The notes: generated by a model from the letters alone, not told the origin. A DNA stretch of 22,529 nucleotides from CAIJXO01 sp041308645 (GCA_041308645.1 JBFZBC010000030.1:1-22529), one strand, 5' to 3'. Shown: positions 1 through 6,525, counted from the stretch's first letter. Made by a program: numbers and translations.

Positions 1-1060
1 TTAATATTTTTTCTGGAGAAATATCCTTTTTAAAAACTTTATTATAAATATCATGAACTAAGGTCATATTGGTCACCAATAACACCGTATCGGCCGAGGA
101 CATAATAGCTGCAAAAAAACCAGCCAAGATCAAACCAAACAATCCCGTTGGTAAAAAAGTTTTTAGCAAATCAGAGATAATAAAATTTGAAGAAGAATTT
201 GGTAGAAGAATGTGTCCATAAACGCCAAGTAAAACCGCCATAATCATAAATAAAAGGGTGAGAATACTAGAGATGATCATAGAAAGTCTAACAACTTTTG
301 TTGTCCTACCAGCATAGGCTCTTTGCCAGAGATCAGCACTGGTTAAGGTGGCGGCACCGAGGAAAAAGAAAGCTAGAATCATTACTGGTAAAGTGGCAAA
401 ATCAGTGCCCATTAAATATTCAGTTGGTAAACTAGCTATGACACCGAAACCTCCGCCCTTAATTATTATTAAGGGTAGAAAAACCACTAATAACAAAATC
501 ATTATTAAAAATTGAAAAATATCAGTTCTAATATCAGCTCGTAGACCACCGACTGTGGTATAGACAATAACAATCAGACCACCAATTATCGTTGCAACGA
601 TCGGATCAATACCAGAAAGAATGGAAACAAAAGTTCCAATGGCTAACATTTGCAATGCGAGAAAAAGAGACCAACTGATCAGATTAACTAATGCTCCAAC
701 TAATCTGACAGAATTTGAATATCTGATCTCAAAAAAGTCTGGCAAAGTATAGGCTTTGTATTTATCACCAAATTCTTTTATTTTTGGAGCGAAGAATATT
801 GAGAAGATTAAAAAATAGACAAAGTAAGATCCACCAACGACAAGGGTCATCAAACCACCACTGGAATAAGCAATGCCAGCATTTCCTAAAATAGCTCCAG
901 CGCCGATAAAAGTAGAGAGTGAGGTAGCTATCAAGGCAAAAAGATTGGTGTTTCTATTATTTACCCAATAATCTTCCAAGCTTAATTTCTTTCGTTCATA
1001 AATCCCAATACCAAAAATAATAGCAAAGAAGATGAGGACAATAATTAAATCGATTGACAT
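1..1060 (-). CDS. Sodium:solute symporter (SSS family), 3' part missing at window edge
   Basis: My translation from the ATG at 1060-1058 stays open to the left edge, giving 353 residues without a stop. The protein is a chain of hydrophobic helices. It carries the SSS signature ATSLSTFIGAGAILGNAG near residues 46-63, then the family-typical VGGLRADIRTDIFQF stretch and, near the edge, AGFFAAIMSSADT. These features fit Na+-driven uptake of a small organic solute such as an amino acid, a vitamin or a sugar. The substrate cannot be told from the sequence. The gene lies 28 bp downstream of a hairpin plus U-tract on the same strand, so its expression may be controlled by the structured RNA at about 1090-1245. 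The C-terminal helices lie outside the window. Confidence 0.93.
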   Translation of the reverse strand, partial: MSIDLIIVLIFFAIIFGIGIYERKKLSLEDYWVNNRNTNLFALIATSLSTFIGAGAILGNAGIAYSSGGLMTLVVGGSYFVYFLIFSIFFAPKIKEFGDKYKAYTLPDFFEIRYSNSVRLVGALVNLISWSLFLALQMLAIGTFVSILSGIDPIVATIIGGLIVIVYTTVGGLRADIRTDIFQFLIMILLLVVFLPLIIIKGGGFGVIASLPTEYLMGTDFATLPVMILAFFFLGAATLTSADLWQRAYAGRTTKVVRLSMIISSILTLLFMIMAVLLGVYGHILLPNSSSNFIISDLLKTFLPTGLFGLILAGFFAAIMSSADTVLLVTNMTLVHDIYNKVFKKDISPEKIL

Positions 1061-1087
1061 GGTTATATTTTATAACATTTTTAAATA

Positions 1088-1250
1088 ATAAAAAAGAGCA
1101 CGTCATCGCTGACGTGCTCAAGAACCAGACTTGGAATGTTTCATCCCTTTCCCTGGGAGTGTCTGCTAGACTCCACAGCCTCAGGCTGTCTATCGTTTTC
1201 CACTTTCGTGGAAGCCAAGATCCCTGTTCTTAGGGGGTACGATAGCGATT
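1088..1250 (-). ncRNA. Hairpin-rich leader or small RNA upstream of the symporter (riboswitch-like)
   Basis: Read on the minus strand, this stretch packs consecutive perfect or near-perfect helices. CTATCGT/ACGATAG (1190-1196 with 1239-1245) encloses a CCCT/AGGG hairpin (1222-1235) and TTCCAC-GAAA-GTGGAA with a GNRA loop (1198-1213). Next come ACAGCC/GGCTGT (1175-1189), GGAGT/ACTCC (1156-1174) and GGGATG/CATTCC (1133-1147). It ends in a 10-bp terminator stem with a U6 tail. It is richer in G+C than its surroundings and codes for nothing obvious. The next gene on the strand is the symporter, so a transcription-attenuating riboswitch is one reading and an independent small RNA is another. I could not match it to any class I know. 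BIME/REP-like palindromes belonging to the neighbouring transposase are a further alternative. Confidence 0.6.
1090..1119 (-). terminator. Rho-independent terminator (10-bp stem, U6)
   Basis: On the minus strand, GAGCACGTCA, loop GCGA, TGACGTGCTC (1119-1096) is followed by six T (1095-1090). It ends the structured RNA and lies 30 bp before the symporter start, so it would attenuate that gene. Only the minus orientation has the T-tract. Confidence 0.8.
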
Positions 1251-1273
1251 CCCTAAAAAGTAACAGTGAATTA

Positions 1274-1288
1274 GGGTCAGCCACCATT
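1274..1288 (+). repeat. Left terminal inverted repeat of the element
   Basis: GGGTCAGCCACCATT matches 1979-1993 perfectly in inverted orientation. Bases on either side no longer pair, so the repeat is exactly 15 bp. Confidence 0.8.
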
Positions 1289-1300
1289 AATTTATAATTA

Positions 1301-1309
1301 TGCTATACT
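1301..1309 (+). promoter_or_regulatory. Extended -10 (TGCTATACT) of the transposase gene
   Basis: TGC-TATACT ends 6 nt before the ATG at 1316, so transcription would start at or next to the start codon (leaderless mRNA). The sequence AGGGG before the ATG could be a ribosome site only if transcription began further upstream. Confidence 0.55.
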
Positions 1310-1315
1310 CAGGGG

Positions 1316-1990
1316 ATGCCAAGAATAGAAAGAGTGGATGTTGGTAATGAAATATATCATGTGATCAATAGGGCGAATGCCCGAGTCAAAATTTTTGATG
1401 ATGATAAAGATTACAAACTTTTTGAGGATATTTTAAAGGAAGCGGTGGAGAAGTTTGAAATGAGACTATTGGCTTATTGCTTGATGCCGAATCATTGGCA
1501 TTTGGTGCTTTACCCTAAAAATGATGGCGAACTTGCAAAGTTTATGGGTTGGCTGACAAATACTCATACCCGGCGTTATCATGTAGAGAAAAAAACAATT
1601 GGACATGGACATTTGTATCAAGGGAGATATAAATCTTTTTTATGCGAAAAAGAAAATTATTTAATTACTCTGTTGCGCTATGTGGAAAGAAATGCCAAGA
1701 GAGCAAAGATGGTCACAAGAGCAGAGGATTGGCGATGGTCTAGTGTTTGGTATAGAAATAATAATTTAAACCCAAAAAGTAAATTTTTAAGTCCGTGGCC
1801 GATTGAGTTGCCGGTAAATTATCTAACTTATCTAAATGAGCCGCAGACAAACGAAGAATTAGAGACGATCAGAAAATCAATAAATAGAAATATTCCATTT
1901 GGTAGTGATTTCTGGGTAGGGAAGATGGTGGATACATACAAACTGGAGCAGACGACAAGAAGGGTTGGAAGACCAAAGAATGGTGGCTGA
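1316..1990 (+). CDS. IS200-like / REP-associated tyrosine (Y1, HUH) transposase
   Basis: This 224-residue protein has the opening typical of RAYT/TnpA_REP proteins (xYHVINRxN at 14-21). The metal-binding HUH motif is MPNHWHLVL, with His60 and His62. A conserved block YLITLLRYVERNAKRA (115-130) contains the region of the nucleophilic tyrosine, followed by WRWSS (139-143). HUH transposases cut and rejoin single-stranded DNA at hairpins. The C-terminus RVGRPKNGG is basic and looks DNA-binding, and its last codons lie inside the right inverted repeat. The gene is intact. No accessory tnpB is present. The family call is firm, but whether the element is mobile or a domesticated RAYT is open. Confidence 0.93.
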   Translation: MPRIERVDVGNEIYHVINRANARVKIFDDDKDYKLFEDILKEAVEKFEMRLLAYCLMPNHWHLVLYPKNDGELAKFMGWLTNTHTRRYHVEKKTIGHGHLYQGRYKSFLCEKENYLITLLRYVERNAKRAKMVTRAEDWRWSSVWYRNNNLNPKSKFLSPWPIELPVNYLTYLNEPQTNEELETIRKSINRNIPFGSDFWVGKMVDTYKLEQTTRRVGRPKNGG

Positions 1991-1993
1991 CCC
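1979..1993 (-). repeat. Right terminal inverted repeat of the element
   Basis: AATGGTGGCTGACCC is the reverse complement of 1274-1288. It contains the transposase stop codon and the first in-frame ATG (1980) of the following frame, so the repeat itself supplies both signals. Confidence 0.8.
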
Positions 1994-2255
1994 CATTTCC
2001 GCTCTAAGAATTCCAGAAACGTCCGAAGATTATAAAAAAGTTATTGAGTATATTAGAGCCTATAATTATTTTGCAAAACCATTAAAATCTGTTTGGTTAA
2101 TAAAGACAAATAAATCCGTGTCTGATATTCGAGACGACCTAAAAGTTCTCTCTGATAATAATGATGGAATCCTTGTGATTGATATTACAAATAAATACTG
2201 GGCTACAGCTGGAATAGATAAAGAAGTCACAGAATGGATGAAGTCTAATATTTAA
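1980..2255 (+). CDS. Cas2/SinR-like small ferredoxin-fold protein, N-terminus replaced by the transposon end
   Basis: From the ATG at 1980 the frame gives 91 residues; a TTG at 1965 would add five. The block DYKKVIEYI, then KSVWLIKT, SVSDIRD, NDGILVIDI and TEWMKSNI follows the pattern of short SinR-family proteins, which share the fold of Cas2 and VapD. Those proteins normally open with a beta-strand like YxIxYDL. Here the codons before LRIPETSEDYKKV come from the transposon repeat, and the YDL-type strand with its Asp is absent. I infer that the insertion removed the natural start and part of strand 1, so the product may be non-functional or newly started from the repeat. The family assignment is by memory of its pattern and is moderate. 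Confidence 0.6.
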   Translation: MVADPISALRIPETSEDYKKVIEYIRAYNYFAKPLKSVWLIKTNKSVSDIRDDLKVLSDNNDGILVIDITNKYWATAGIDKEVTEWMKSNI

Positions 2256-2263
2256 ATTTAAGA

Positions 2264-3652
2264 ATGGAAGAAAAAACTACAAAAGAAAAAATAATTGAAT
2301 TTTTTAAGACACTAGAGTGGCCAGAGATGGTTTTTGGGGATAAAAAAATCTCCTGTCCCGCCGGTGATGTTGTCATCTTTGAAAAGAAAGATTTTTTTAT
2401 TGAATTCTATTATTATAATAGAATTCAAAATAAATACGAAAAGAGAGAAAATAGACAAACCCTTATTTTATCAAATAAGATTGATCCAGTAACCGTTTTA
2501 GGTATTAGGCGTGGGGGTCTGTATGATATTAAATGGTTTGATTATATTAAAAAAATTATTAACATAGACGATACTTTTGAAAAAATAAAAATTTCGATAG
2601 ATAGCAAAAAAATACTTAAAAAAACATCAGAAAAGGTAATACAGATACCAGTGTCCACTTTTGTAGAAATGGCCGAAGACTCATATGAGGTTTTCAAAAA
2701 AGGTAAGTCTAGCAGAAACAGACTTGAAACATATTTAATAAATAAATTAAAATTAAAGTATACAAATAAAATACCAAAAGAAACAACTACCATAGCTAAG
2801 GGTGATTTTTCCTTTATGATCGAACGCTTCAACTTGAAAAGTAAAAACAAGAAGAGAGATTACGAAAATTTTCTTGATCTTGAAGATACTAGGAATCTAG
2901 AATATTTTACTGAAAAATTAATAAAAGATGAGGTTTTCTCTCCTGATTTTCTTCGTTCGCTTGATGAATATTTTATAAAAGAAAAATTAAAAGACATTAT
3001 TTTAATTGGTAGAGAAATCATAGATTTGGGTACTAGCGATATGTCCACAGCCAAAGCAAAAAAGGTGATATCAAAAATAGTTGAAAACCCAGAGGATATA
3101 AAACAGTTAGAAACCTTATGGCAAAGATTTTTTGAAAAATATCTACTTTATCTAGTCTTTTCTTATAAAAAAATATACCCAAAAATTGAATTTAAGGATT
3201 TGGAAGGTGATAAAAAGTACCCTGATTTTATTGGAATTAATCATTATAATGGTTTAGATGTGATAGAGATTAAAACTCATCTAAAAAATGCTGTTACCTG
3301 GGATTCTTCACATAATAATTTTAGTTTTTCTTCTGAATTAAGTAGGGCCGTTATCCAGACGATGAATTATATGGATGCTGTCGTCCAAAAAAGGTTCAAA
3401 AATGATCCTGATGAGAAGAGAATTACTAACACAACAGAAGAAGAGAACCTGTTTCATCCTAGGGGTATAATAATTATTTCCTCAGACAAAAAGCTCTCAA
3501 AGGGAAACTTAAACAAAGCAAAAGAGAGATGTCTTAAAAGAGATTTTACTAAACTCAGAAATTCCTTGCAGAATATTGAAATTCTTACTTTTAGTGAAAT
3601 ACTTCAAATAGCAGATGATTATATAAAAAATATTCACACCCAATATGATTAG
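2264..3652 (+). CDS. sduA: Shedu-type immune nuclease (SduA, DUF4263)
   Basis: This is a 462-residue protein. The C-terminal third holds the DUF4263 PD-(D/E)xK nuclease core: YPDF (Asp321), a strand ending in LDVIEIKTHL with Glu335 and Lys337, and SRAVIQTMNYMD with Gln365 and Tyr369 on the following helix. A further strand is GIIIISS (401-407). The N-terminal 300 residues are variable, as in other Shedu proteins, where this part senses or gates the nuclease. Shedu is an anti-phage defence nuclease. The ATG at 2264 follows the previous stop by 8 bp. The next gene overlaps its last 8 bases, which suggests translational coupling. All catalytic residues are present, so it looks functional. A relative with the same fold but another role is possible but less likely, given the nuclease-rich neighbours. 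Confidence 0.85.
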   Translation: MEEKTTKEKIIEFFKTLEWPEMVFGDKKISCPAGDVVIFEKKDFFIEFYYYNRIQNKYEKRENRQTLILSNKIDPVTVLGIRRGGLYDIKWFDYIKKIINIDDTFEKIKISIDSKKILKKTSEKVIQIPVSTFVEMAEDSYEVFKKGKSSRNRLETYLINKLKLKYTNKIPKETTTIAKGDFSFMIERFNLKSKNKKRDYENFLDLEDTRNLEYFTEKLIKDEVFSPDFLRSLDEYFIKEKLKDIILIGREIIDLGTSDMSTAKAKKVISKIVENPEDIKQLETLWQRFFEKYLLYLVFSYKKIYPKIEFKDLEGDKKYPDFIGINHYNGLDVIEIKTHLKNAVTWDSSHNNFSFSSELSRAVIQTMNYMDAVVQKRFKNDPDEKRITNTTEEENLFHPRGIIIISSDKKLSKGNLNKAKERCLKRDFTKLRNSLQNIEILTFSEILQIADDYIKNIHTQYD

Positions 3653-4019
3653 ATGTAATAAATGTAGTTCAATTTCAGTAAAAGTCTGCAATCTTAATTT
3701 TGCCAAAAGAAAGGTGGAAGGTTGTCCTTCTTCGAAAATAGTGTCAATTGAGAAGCAGTATTATTGTCAGTCTTGTGGTAATGCTTGGTTTTATAATCCA
3801 AAATGTGATGAATTATATGCCGAATATTTAAAACTAAAACCAGAGACAACCTTAGTTGCCCACATTGTTAAACCCGGAGGAACTTATAAAGCTCAATATA
3901 TTGATCCAAATAAATTAATAAGAAGAAATGAAATTGCTAAAACACTTGTAGACTCTTATCAGCATGTTTTAAACGTAGATCCAGGAGAATGGTATGAATT
4001 ATGTCAGGATGCCTTATAA
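3645..4019 (+). CDS. Zinc-ribbon protein coupled to the Shedu gene
   Basis: This is a 124-residue protein. Two CxxC knuckles (Cys4/Cys7 and Cys41/Cys44) form a probable zinc ribbon over the first 45 residues, with further cysteines at 15, 27 and 54. The rest is a mixed segment ending in a helical, Tyr- and Glu-rich tail (DPGEWYELCQDAL). The ATG overlaps the end of sduA by 8 bp, so the two proteins are probably made together. I do not recognise a named family. A nucleic-acid or protein adaptor role beside the nuclease is inference from position and zinc ribbon only. Confidence 0.7.
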   Translation: MIRCNKCSSISVKVCNLNFAKRKVEGCPSSKIVSIEKQYYCQSCGNAWFYNPKCDELYAEYLKLKPETTLVAHIVKPGGTYKAQYIDPNKLIRRNEIAKTLVDSYQHVLNVDPGEWYELCQDAL

Positions 4020-4042
4020 TTTAGTTCTATTATATTAGACAA

Positions 4043-4780
4043 ATGCAAAATCAAGAATTCAATGAAGGGGAATTAAGACATATTGAACCAGATCGTCTTA
4101 TAAAAGAGGACACAGACAGTGATTTAGATAATTTTTTTCTTGTCCTAGCTGTTATTTTTAATGATTTGAAAGGTATTGTCCTTTTTGAAAAATTAGTAAC
4201 TGATAATTACAGAAAAGTACCGTTTGAGGAAATATCAGTTCATGCCGGTAATTATGGTGGTGTGTTTACCCAAACATATAAAATTTTAGTGGCTAACATA
4301 CAGGAGTTCCTTAAATTTTTAAATGAAAAAAAGGATATATTAAATACATCAGAATTTAAAAATATCTTGGGTAAAACCAATAAGGATATTCAGGCTAGAT
4401 GGGAAGATATAGTAAATGTTGCTTTTAATAAGACGGTACAAAATTCTGAATTTACCAATTATTTAGTTAGGGTAAGGAATAATGTTGCTTTTCATTATTA
4501 TCAATCAGACAAGAATTTAAAAAAAGCTTTTTGTAATATTTTTCATAAAAAAGAAAAGAATATCAGAAATAGCCTAGCCTATTATTCTATTGGTGAAAAT
4601 ATGGAAAGTACTAGATTCTTTTATGCTGATGCCACCATAGAAGAATATTTAAGGTCAGGCGTAAGTGATGTAGATAATTTTGATATGAAGTATAAAGAAA
4701 AGGTTAGCAAAATGATTTTTGATATGAACTTTGCTATTTCTAGATTATTGAAAGAATATTTACGAAATCGACCTAAATAA
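4043..4780 (+). CDS. HEPN-motif protein, candidate RNase effector
   Basis: This 245-residue, mostly helical protein has no membrane segment. Residues 140-152 read YLVRVRNNVAFHY. Arg145-Asn146 followed by His151 is the RxxxxxH (Rx4-6H) signature of HEPN ribonucleases, with the usual polar residue after the Arg and an aromatic before the His. HEPN proteins are common RNA-cutting toxins and defence effectors that act as dimers. The gene lies 23 bp after the zinc-ribbon gene and 8 bp before the next. A TATATT box sits at 4031-4036, 6 nt before the ATG, so it may also have its own leaderless transcript. No known whole-length family was recognised. The RNase call rests on one motif plus context. 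Confidence 0.6.
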   Translation: MQNQEFNEGELRHIEPDRLIKEDTDSDLDNFFLVLAVIFNDLKGIVLFEKLVTDNYRKVPFEEISVHAGNYGGVFTQTYKILVANIQEFLKFLNEKKDILNTSEFKNILGKTNKDIQARWEDIVNVAFNKTVQNSEFTNYLVRVRNNVAFHYYQSDKNLKKAFCNIFHKKEKNIRNSLAYYSIGENMESTRFFYADATIEEYLRSGVSDVDNFDMKYKEKVSKMIFDMNFAISRLLKEYLRNRPK

Positions 4781-4788
4781 TTTTTGAA

Positions 4789-5454
4789 ATGAACTTTCGG
4801 CTAGCTATCAAAATTCTTAAGAAAGAATTAAAAGATAAACAACCTAAAACATTCAGTAGTACTTGGCTCATAAAAGAAACTCCTTCTGTATACCGCTATG
4901 TTTGGAAAAACATTAAAAATGAAAACGGTGATATCGATTGGGACAGGGTTACTTGTAAACTAGATCGTAAATTTCAAAAACGTTGGGTTAGATACAGGCG
5001 TAAATCTGTTAAGGAATACGAGAATCAGACTGAGGTAGATCTAATCCTTTCAAGGTATAAAGATAAGCTATATACCCTTATGATTTCCACTAATTATAAG
5101 GATGATCATAACAGAGAAAGGATTATCATATCTTTAGTCCGTATTAGCCAAAAAGGCAACGTTTTGGCTCAACGAGAGCTAGTTACCTGGCTTATGTTTG
5201 TTGTTGAAGAATGGATTGAGCGACGATGGCAGATACGCAAGTGGAAGGGTTATACCGATTGTGTGGAGGATAAAATAAAAGGTTGTATCAGGTGTTATAA
5301 GTACACAGGAACTTTTCTTGGTTATTTATTTAGGACGTTAGAATATTCTGCTAGAGGTCTGAGACCGATGATCAAATATTCTCTCGACGATACTGTTTTT
5401 GACGGGGAGGAGAGTAAAATCAATTATTTAATTCATGACCAACAAAGCTTGTAA
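4789..5454 (+). CDS. Protein resembling sigma-70 region 2, no region 4
   Basis: This 221-residue protein is rich in Arg, Lys and Trp. The N-terminal 65 residues hold a block with several Trp and Tyr (TFSSTWLIKE, VYRYVWKN, IDWDRVT, FQKRW). Residues 112-195 follow the layout of sigma-70 region 2: an AQREL start, a long helix, then an acidic/hydrophobic helix (YTDCVEDKIKGCIRCY), then GTFLGYLFRTLEYSARGL. It continues into YSLDDT, like the Leu-Asp stretch after sigma region 2. No region-4 helix-turn-helix follows. It could be a sigma-like regulator of the island or a DNA-binding protein of unrelated origin. It sits 8 bp after the HEPN gene in the same operon. The resemblance is by pattern only. 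Confidence 0.5.
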   Translation: MNFRLAIKILKKELKDKQPKTFSSTWLIKETPSVYRYVWKNIKNENGDIDWDRVTCKLDRKFQKRWVRYRRKSVKEYENQTEVDLILSRYKDKLYTLMISTNYKDDHNRERIIISLVRISQKGNVLAQRELVTWLMFVVEEWIERRWQIRKWKGYTDCVEDKIKGCIRCYKYTGTFLGYLFRTLEYSARGLRPMIKYSLDDTVFDGEESKINYLIHDQQSL

Positions 5455-5483
5455 AATTACAAAATTAACCATAATATAGTCGT

Positions 5484-6158
5484 ATGGATATATCACAATT
5501 AAATTTTTGGCAAATAGGCTGGGAGATTTTTAAGATGTGGAAACTTTGGTTACCACTTTTTGGTATGGGTATTTTACTAATTATTTTTGCAGTACTTTTT
5601 AGAAGGTTTGAAGATTGGTCTGATAATTTTTTGAATAAAAAACAGCGAGAAAGAAAATATAAAGATCTTAAAACTCTTGAAGATCTAAGAAATCTTACTG
5701 GTGAAAAATTTGAGGAATTTACTGCTCATCTTTTTGAAAAACTAGGATATAAGCTTACCCTTACCGGGGGATCACATGATGGAGGTATAGATCTTGTTGC
5801 AACAAAGGATGGGAAAGATCATTTTATTCAATGTAAAAAATATACTAATAAACAAGTGTCTGTTGGTGCTGTTAGAGATTTTTATGGTGCTATTTCAGAT
5901 AGGATGAATGCTGAGGGTCATTTTATTACTACTCAGTTTTTTACAACTGAAGCAAAACAATTTGCGAAAGGGAAACCAATTGAACTTATTGATCAATTTA
6001 GACTACTTAATTTAATTAAAGTAACTAATAAAGAAGATGTGGCTAGTGATATTTGTCCTTTATGTTCTGGGTTACTTGTTTCTAAAAAAGGTAAATATGG
6101 TGAATTTCTAGGTTGTAGTAATTTTCCAAAATGCACTTATACTACATCTTTGGTGTAA
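5484..6158 (+). CDS. Membrane-anchored Mrr-type restriction endonuclease with topoisomerase zinc finger
   Basis: This is a 224-residue protein. Residues about 21-40 form one membrane helix. A charged linker follows, then an Mrr_cat nuclease domain (70-180) with GEKFEEF, GGSHDGGIDLVA (Asp99, Asp103) and FIQCKKY (Gln116, Lys118), the D-QxK active site. The tail holds a topoisomerase-type zinc finger with Cys191, Cys194, Cys211 and Cys217 (CPLC, GEFLGCSNFPKC). Mrr-like proteins cut foreign, often modified DNA. The anchor would place this one at the membrane, where DNA enters. It lies 29 bp after the sigma-like gene, with a TATAGT box at 5475-5480, 3 nt before the ATG. It is the last gene of the defence island. 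Confidence 0.85.
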   Translation: MDISQLNFWQIGWEIFKMWKLWLPLFGMGILLIIFAVLFRRFEDWSDNFLNKKQRERKYKDLKTLEDLRNLTGEKFEEFTAHLFEKLGYKLTLTGGSHDGGIDLVATKDGKDHFIQCKKYTNKQVSVGAVRDFYGAISDRMNAEGHFITTQFFTTEAKQFAKGKPIELIDQFRLLNLIKVTNKEDVASDICPLCSGLLVSKKGKYGEFLGCSNFPKCTYTTSLV

Positions 6159-6272
6159 AAAATATCTTTGTATAGTTGAACATTTTAAAATGTAGAAACC
6201 CTTATAATACAACGAAAGGTTACATCTATGTGTAATCTTTATACTCAATTCTGTGTCACTTTTGTCACTTTT
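6159..6272. other. Short AT-rich spacer with promoter-like boxes
   Basis: No coding frame. A perfect TATAAT lies at 6203-6208, and TTGAAC at 6176-6181, but their spacing of 21 bp is too long for a standard promoter. A direct repeat of GTCACTTT lies at about 6255-6272. This could drive the folded block to the right, but the evidence is weak. Confidence 0.3.
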
Positions 6273-6525
6273 TGACGTGCTCAAGTTGCGTCGATGTGAT
6301 AATATGAAAGTCACTGAAACGGCGTTGTGGGGCTTGACCGATAAAGTTCCCAGCCCGTGACGGCCAGCCAACTTGAGCAAGGTTTACGCGCGCGAGTCGC
6401 GTTGAACGAAGCCCAAGGTCTAACCTGAGAAAGCAAACCCGCTGCTTGCCCGCCCAAAGCTTTAGCGAAGGAAGGAGAGCAGTATTCAAAACACAAGCCA
6501 CCTATAAAAAGGTGGTTTTGTGTTG
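6273..6525 (+). ncRNA. GC-rich, highly folded non-coding block of unknown class
   Basis: About 250 bp of clearly higher G+C than the neighbours, with no convincing protein. An 11-bp helix TGCTCAAGTTG (6278-6288) pairs perfectly with 6369-6379. It encloses GTCAC/GTGAC (6310-6314 with 6357-6361) stacked on GGGCT/AGCCC (6330-6334 with 6352-6356). Downstream are hairpins ACGCG/CGCGT (6386-6402), AGGT/ACCT (6416-6426) and AAGCA/TGCTT (6431-6447), then the 6490-6524 hairpin. The layout is like a structured RNA. I searched by eye for RNase P, tmRNA, SRP, 6S and tRNA landmarks and found none. The strand is uncertain; plus is chosen because both flanking genes are on plus. A decayed mobile element is an alternative. 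Confidence 0.5.
6490..6524. terminator. Long hairpin, possible terminator
   Basis: AACACAA plus GCCACC (6490-6502), loop TATAAAAA, GGTGGT and TTGTGTT (6511-6524) form about 13 pairs with one bulge. There is no T-tract on plus and only TTTT on minus, so its action as a terminator is uncertain. It marks the right end of the GC-rich block. Confidence 0.5.

Larger units (their letters stand above)
1274..1993 (+). mobile_element. IS200/RAYT-type element bounded by 15-bp inverted repeats
   Basis: GGGTCAGCCACCATT at 1274-1288 and its exact reverse complement at 1979-1993 bracket one Y1-transposase gene. The left repeat sits 27 bp before the transposase -10 box. The right repeat contains the transposase stop codon (TGA at 1988-1990). 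No flanking target duplication is seen, as expected for HUH transposases. The whole unit is about 720 bp. The right end joins directly to a reading frame that looks truncated at its N-terminus. Confidence 0.75.

Noticed and set aside
1980..2255. A CRISPR-Cas locus suggested by the Cas2-like protein
   Set aside because: No cas1, no repeat-spacer array and no other cas genes; SinR/VapD-like relatives share the fold.
6265..6501. Open frames on the minus strand across the GC-rich block (78 and 61 residues)
   Set aside because: They overlap each other in different frames, have unusual composition and follow the folded repeat structure; a high-G+C structured block gives open frames by chance.
6273..6525. 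RNase P, tmRNA, SRP or 6S RNA in the GC-rich block
   Set aside because: Short look-alikes (AAAGTTCCC, GAAAGCAAACCC) exist, but the other conserved RNase P elements, a tRNA-like end with CCA, and the SRP GGAAGGAAGC loop context are missing.
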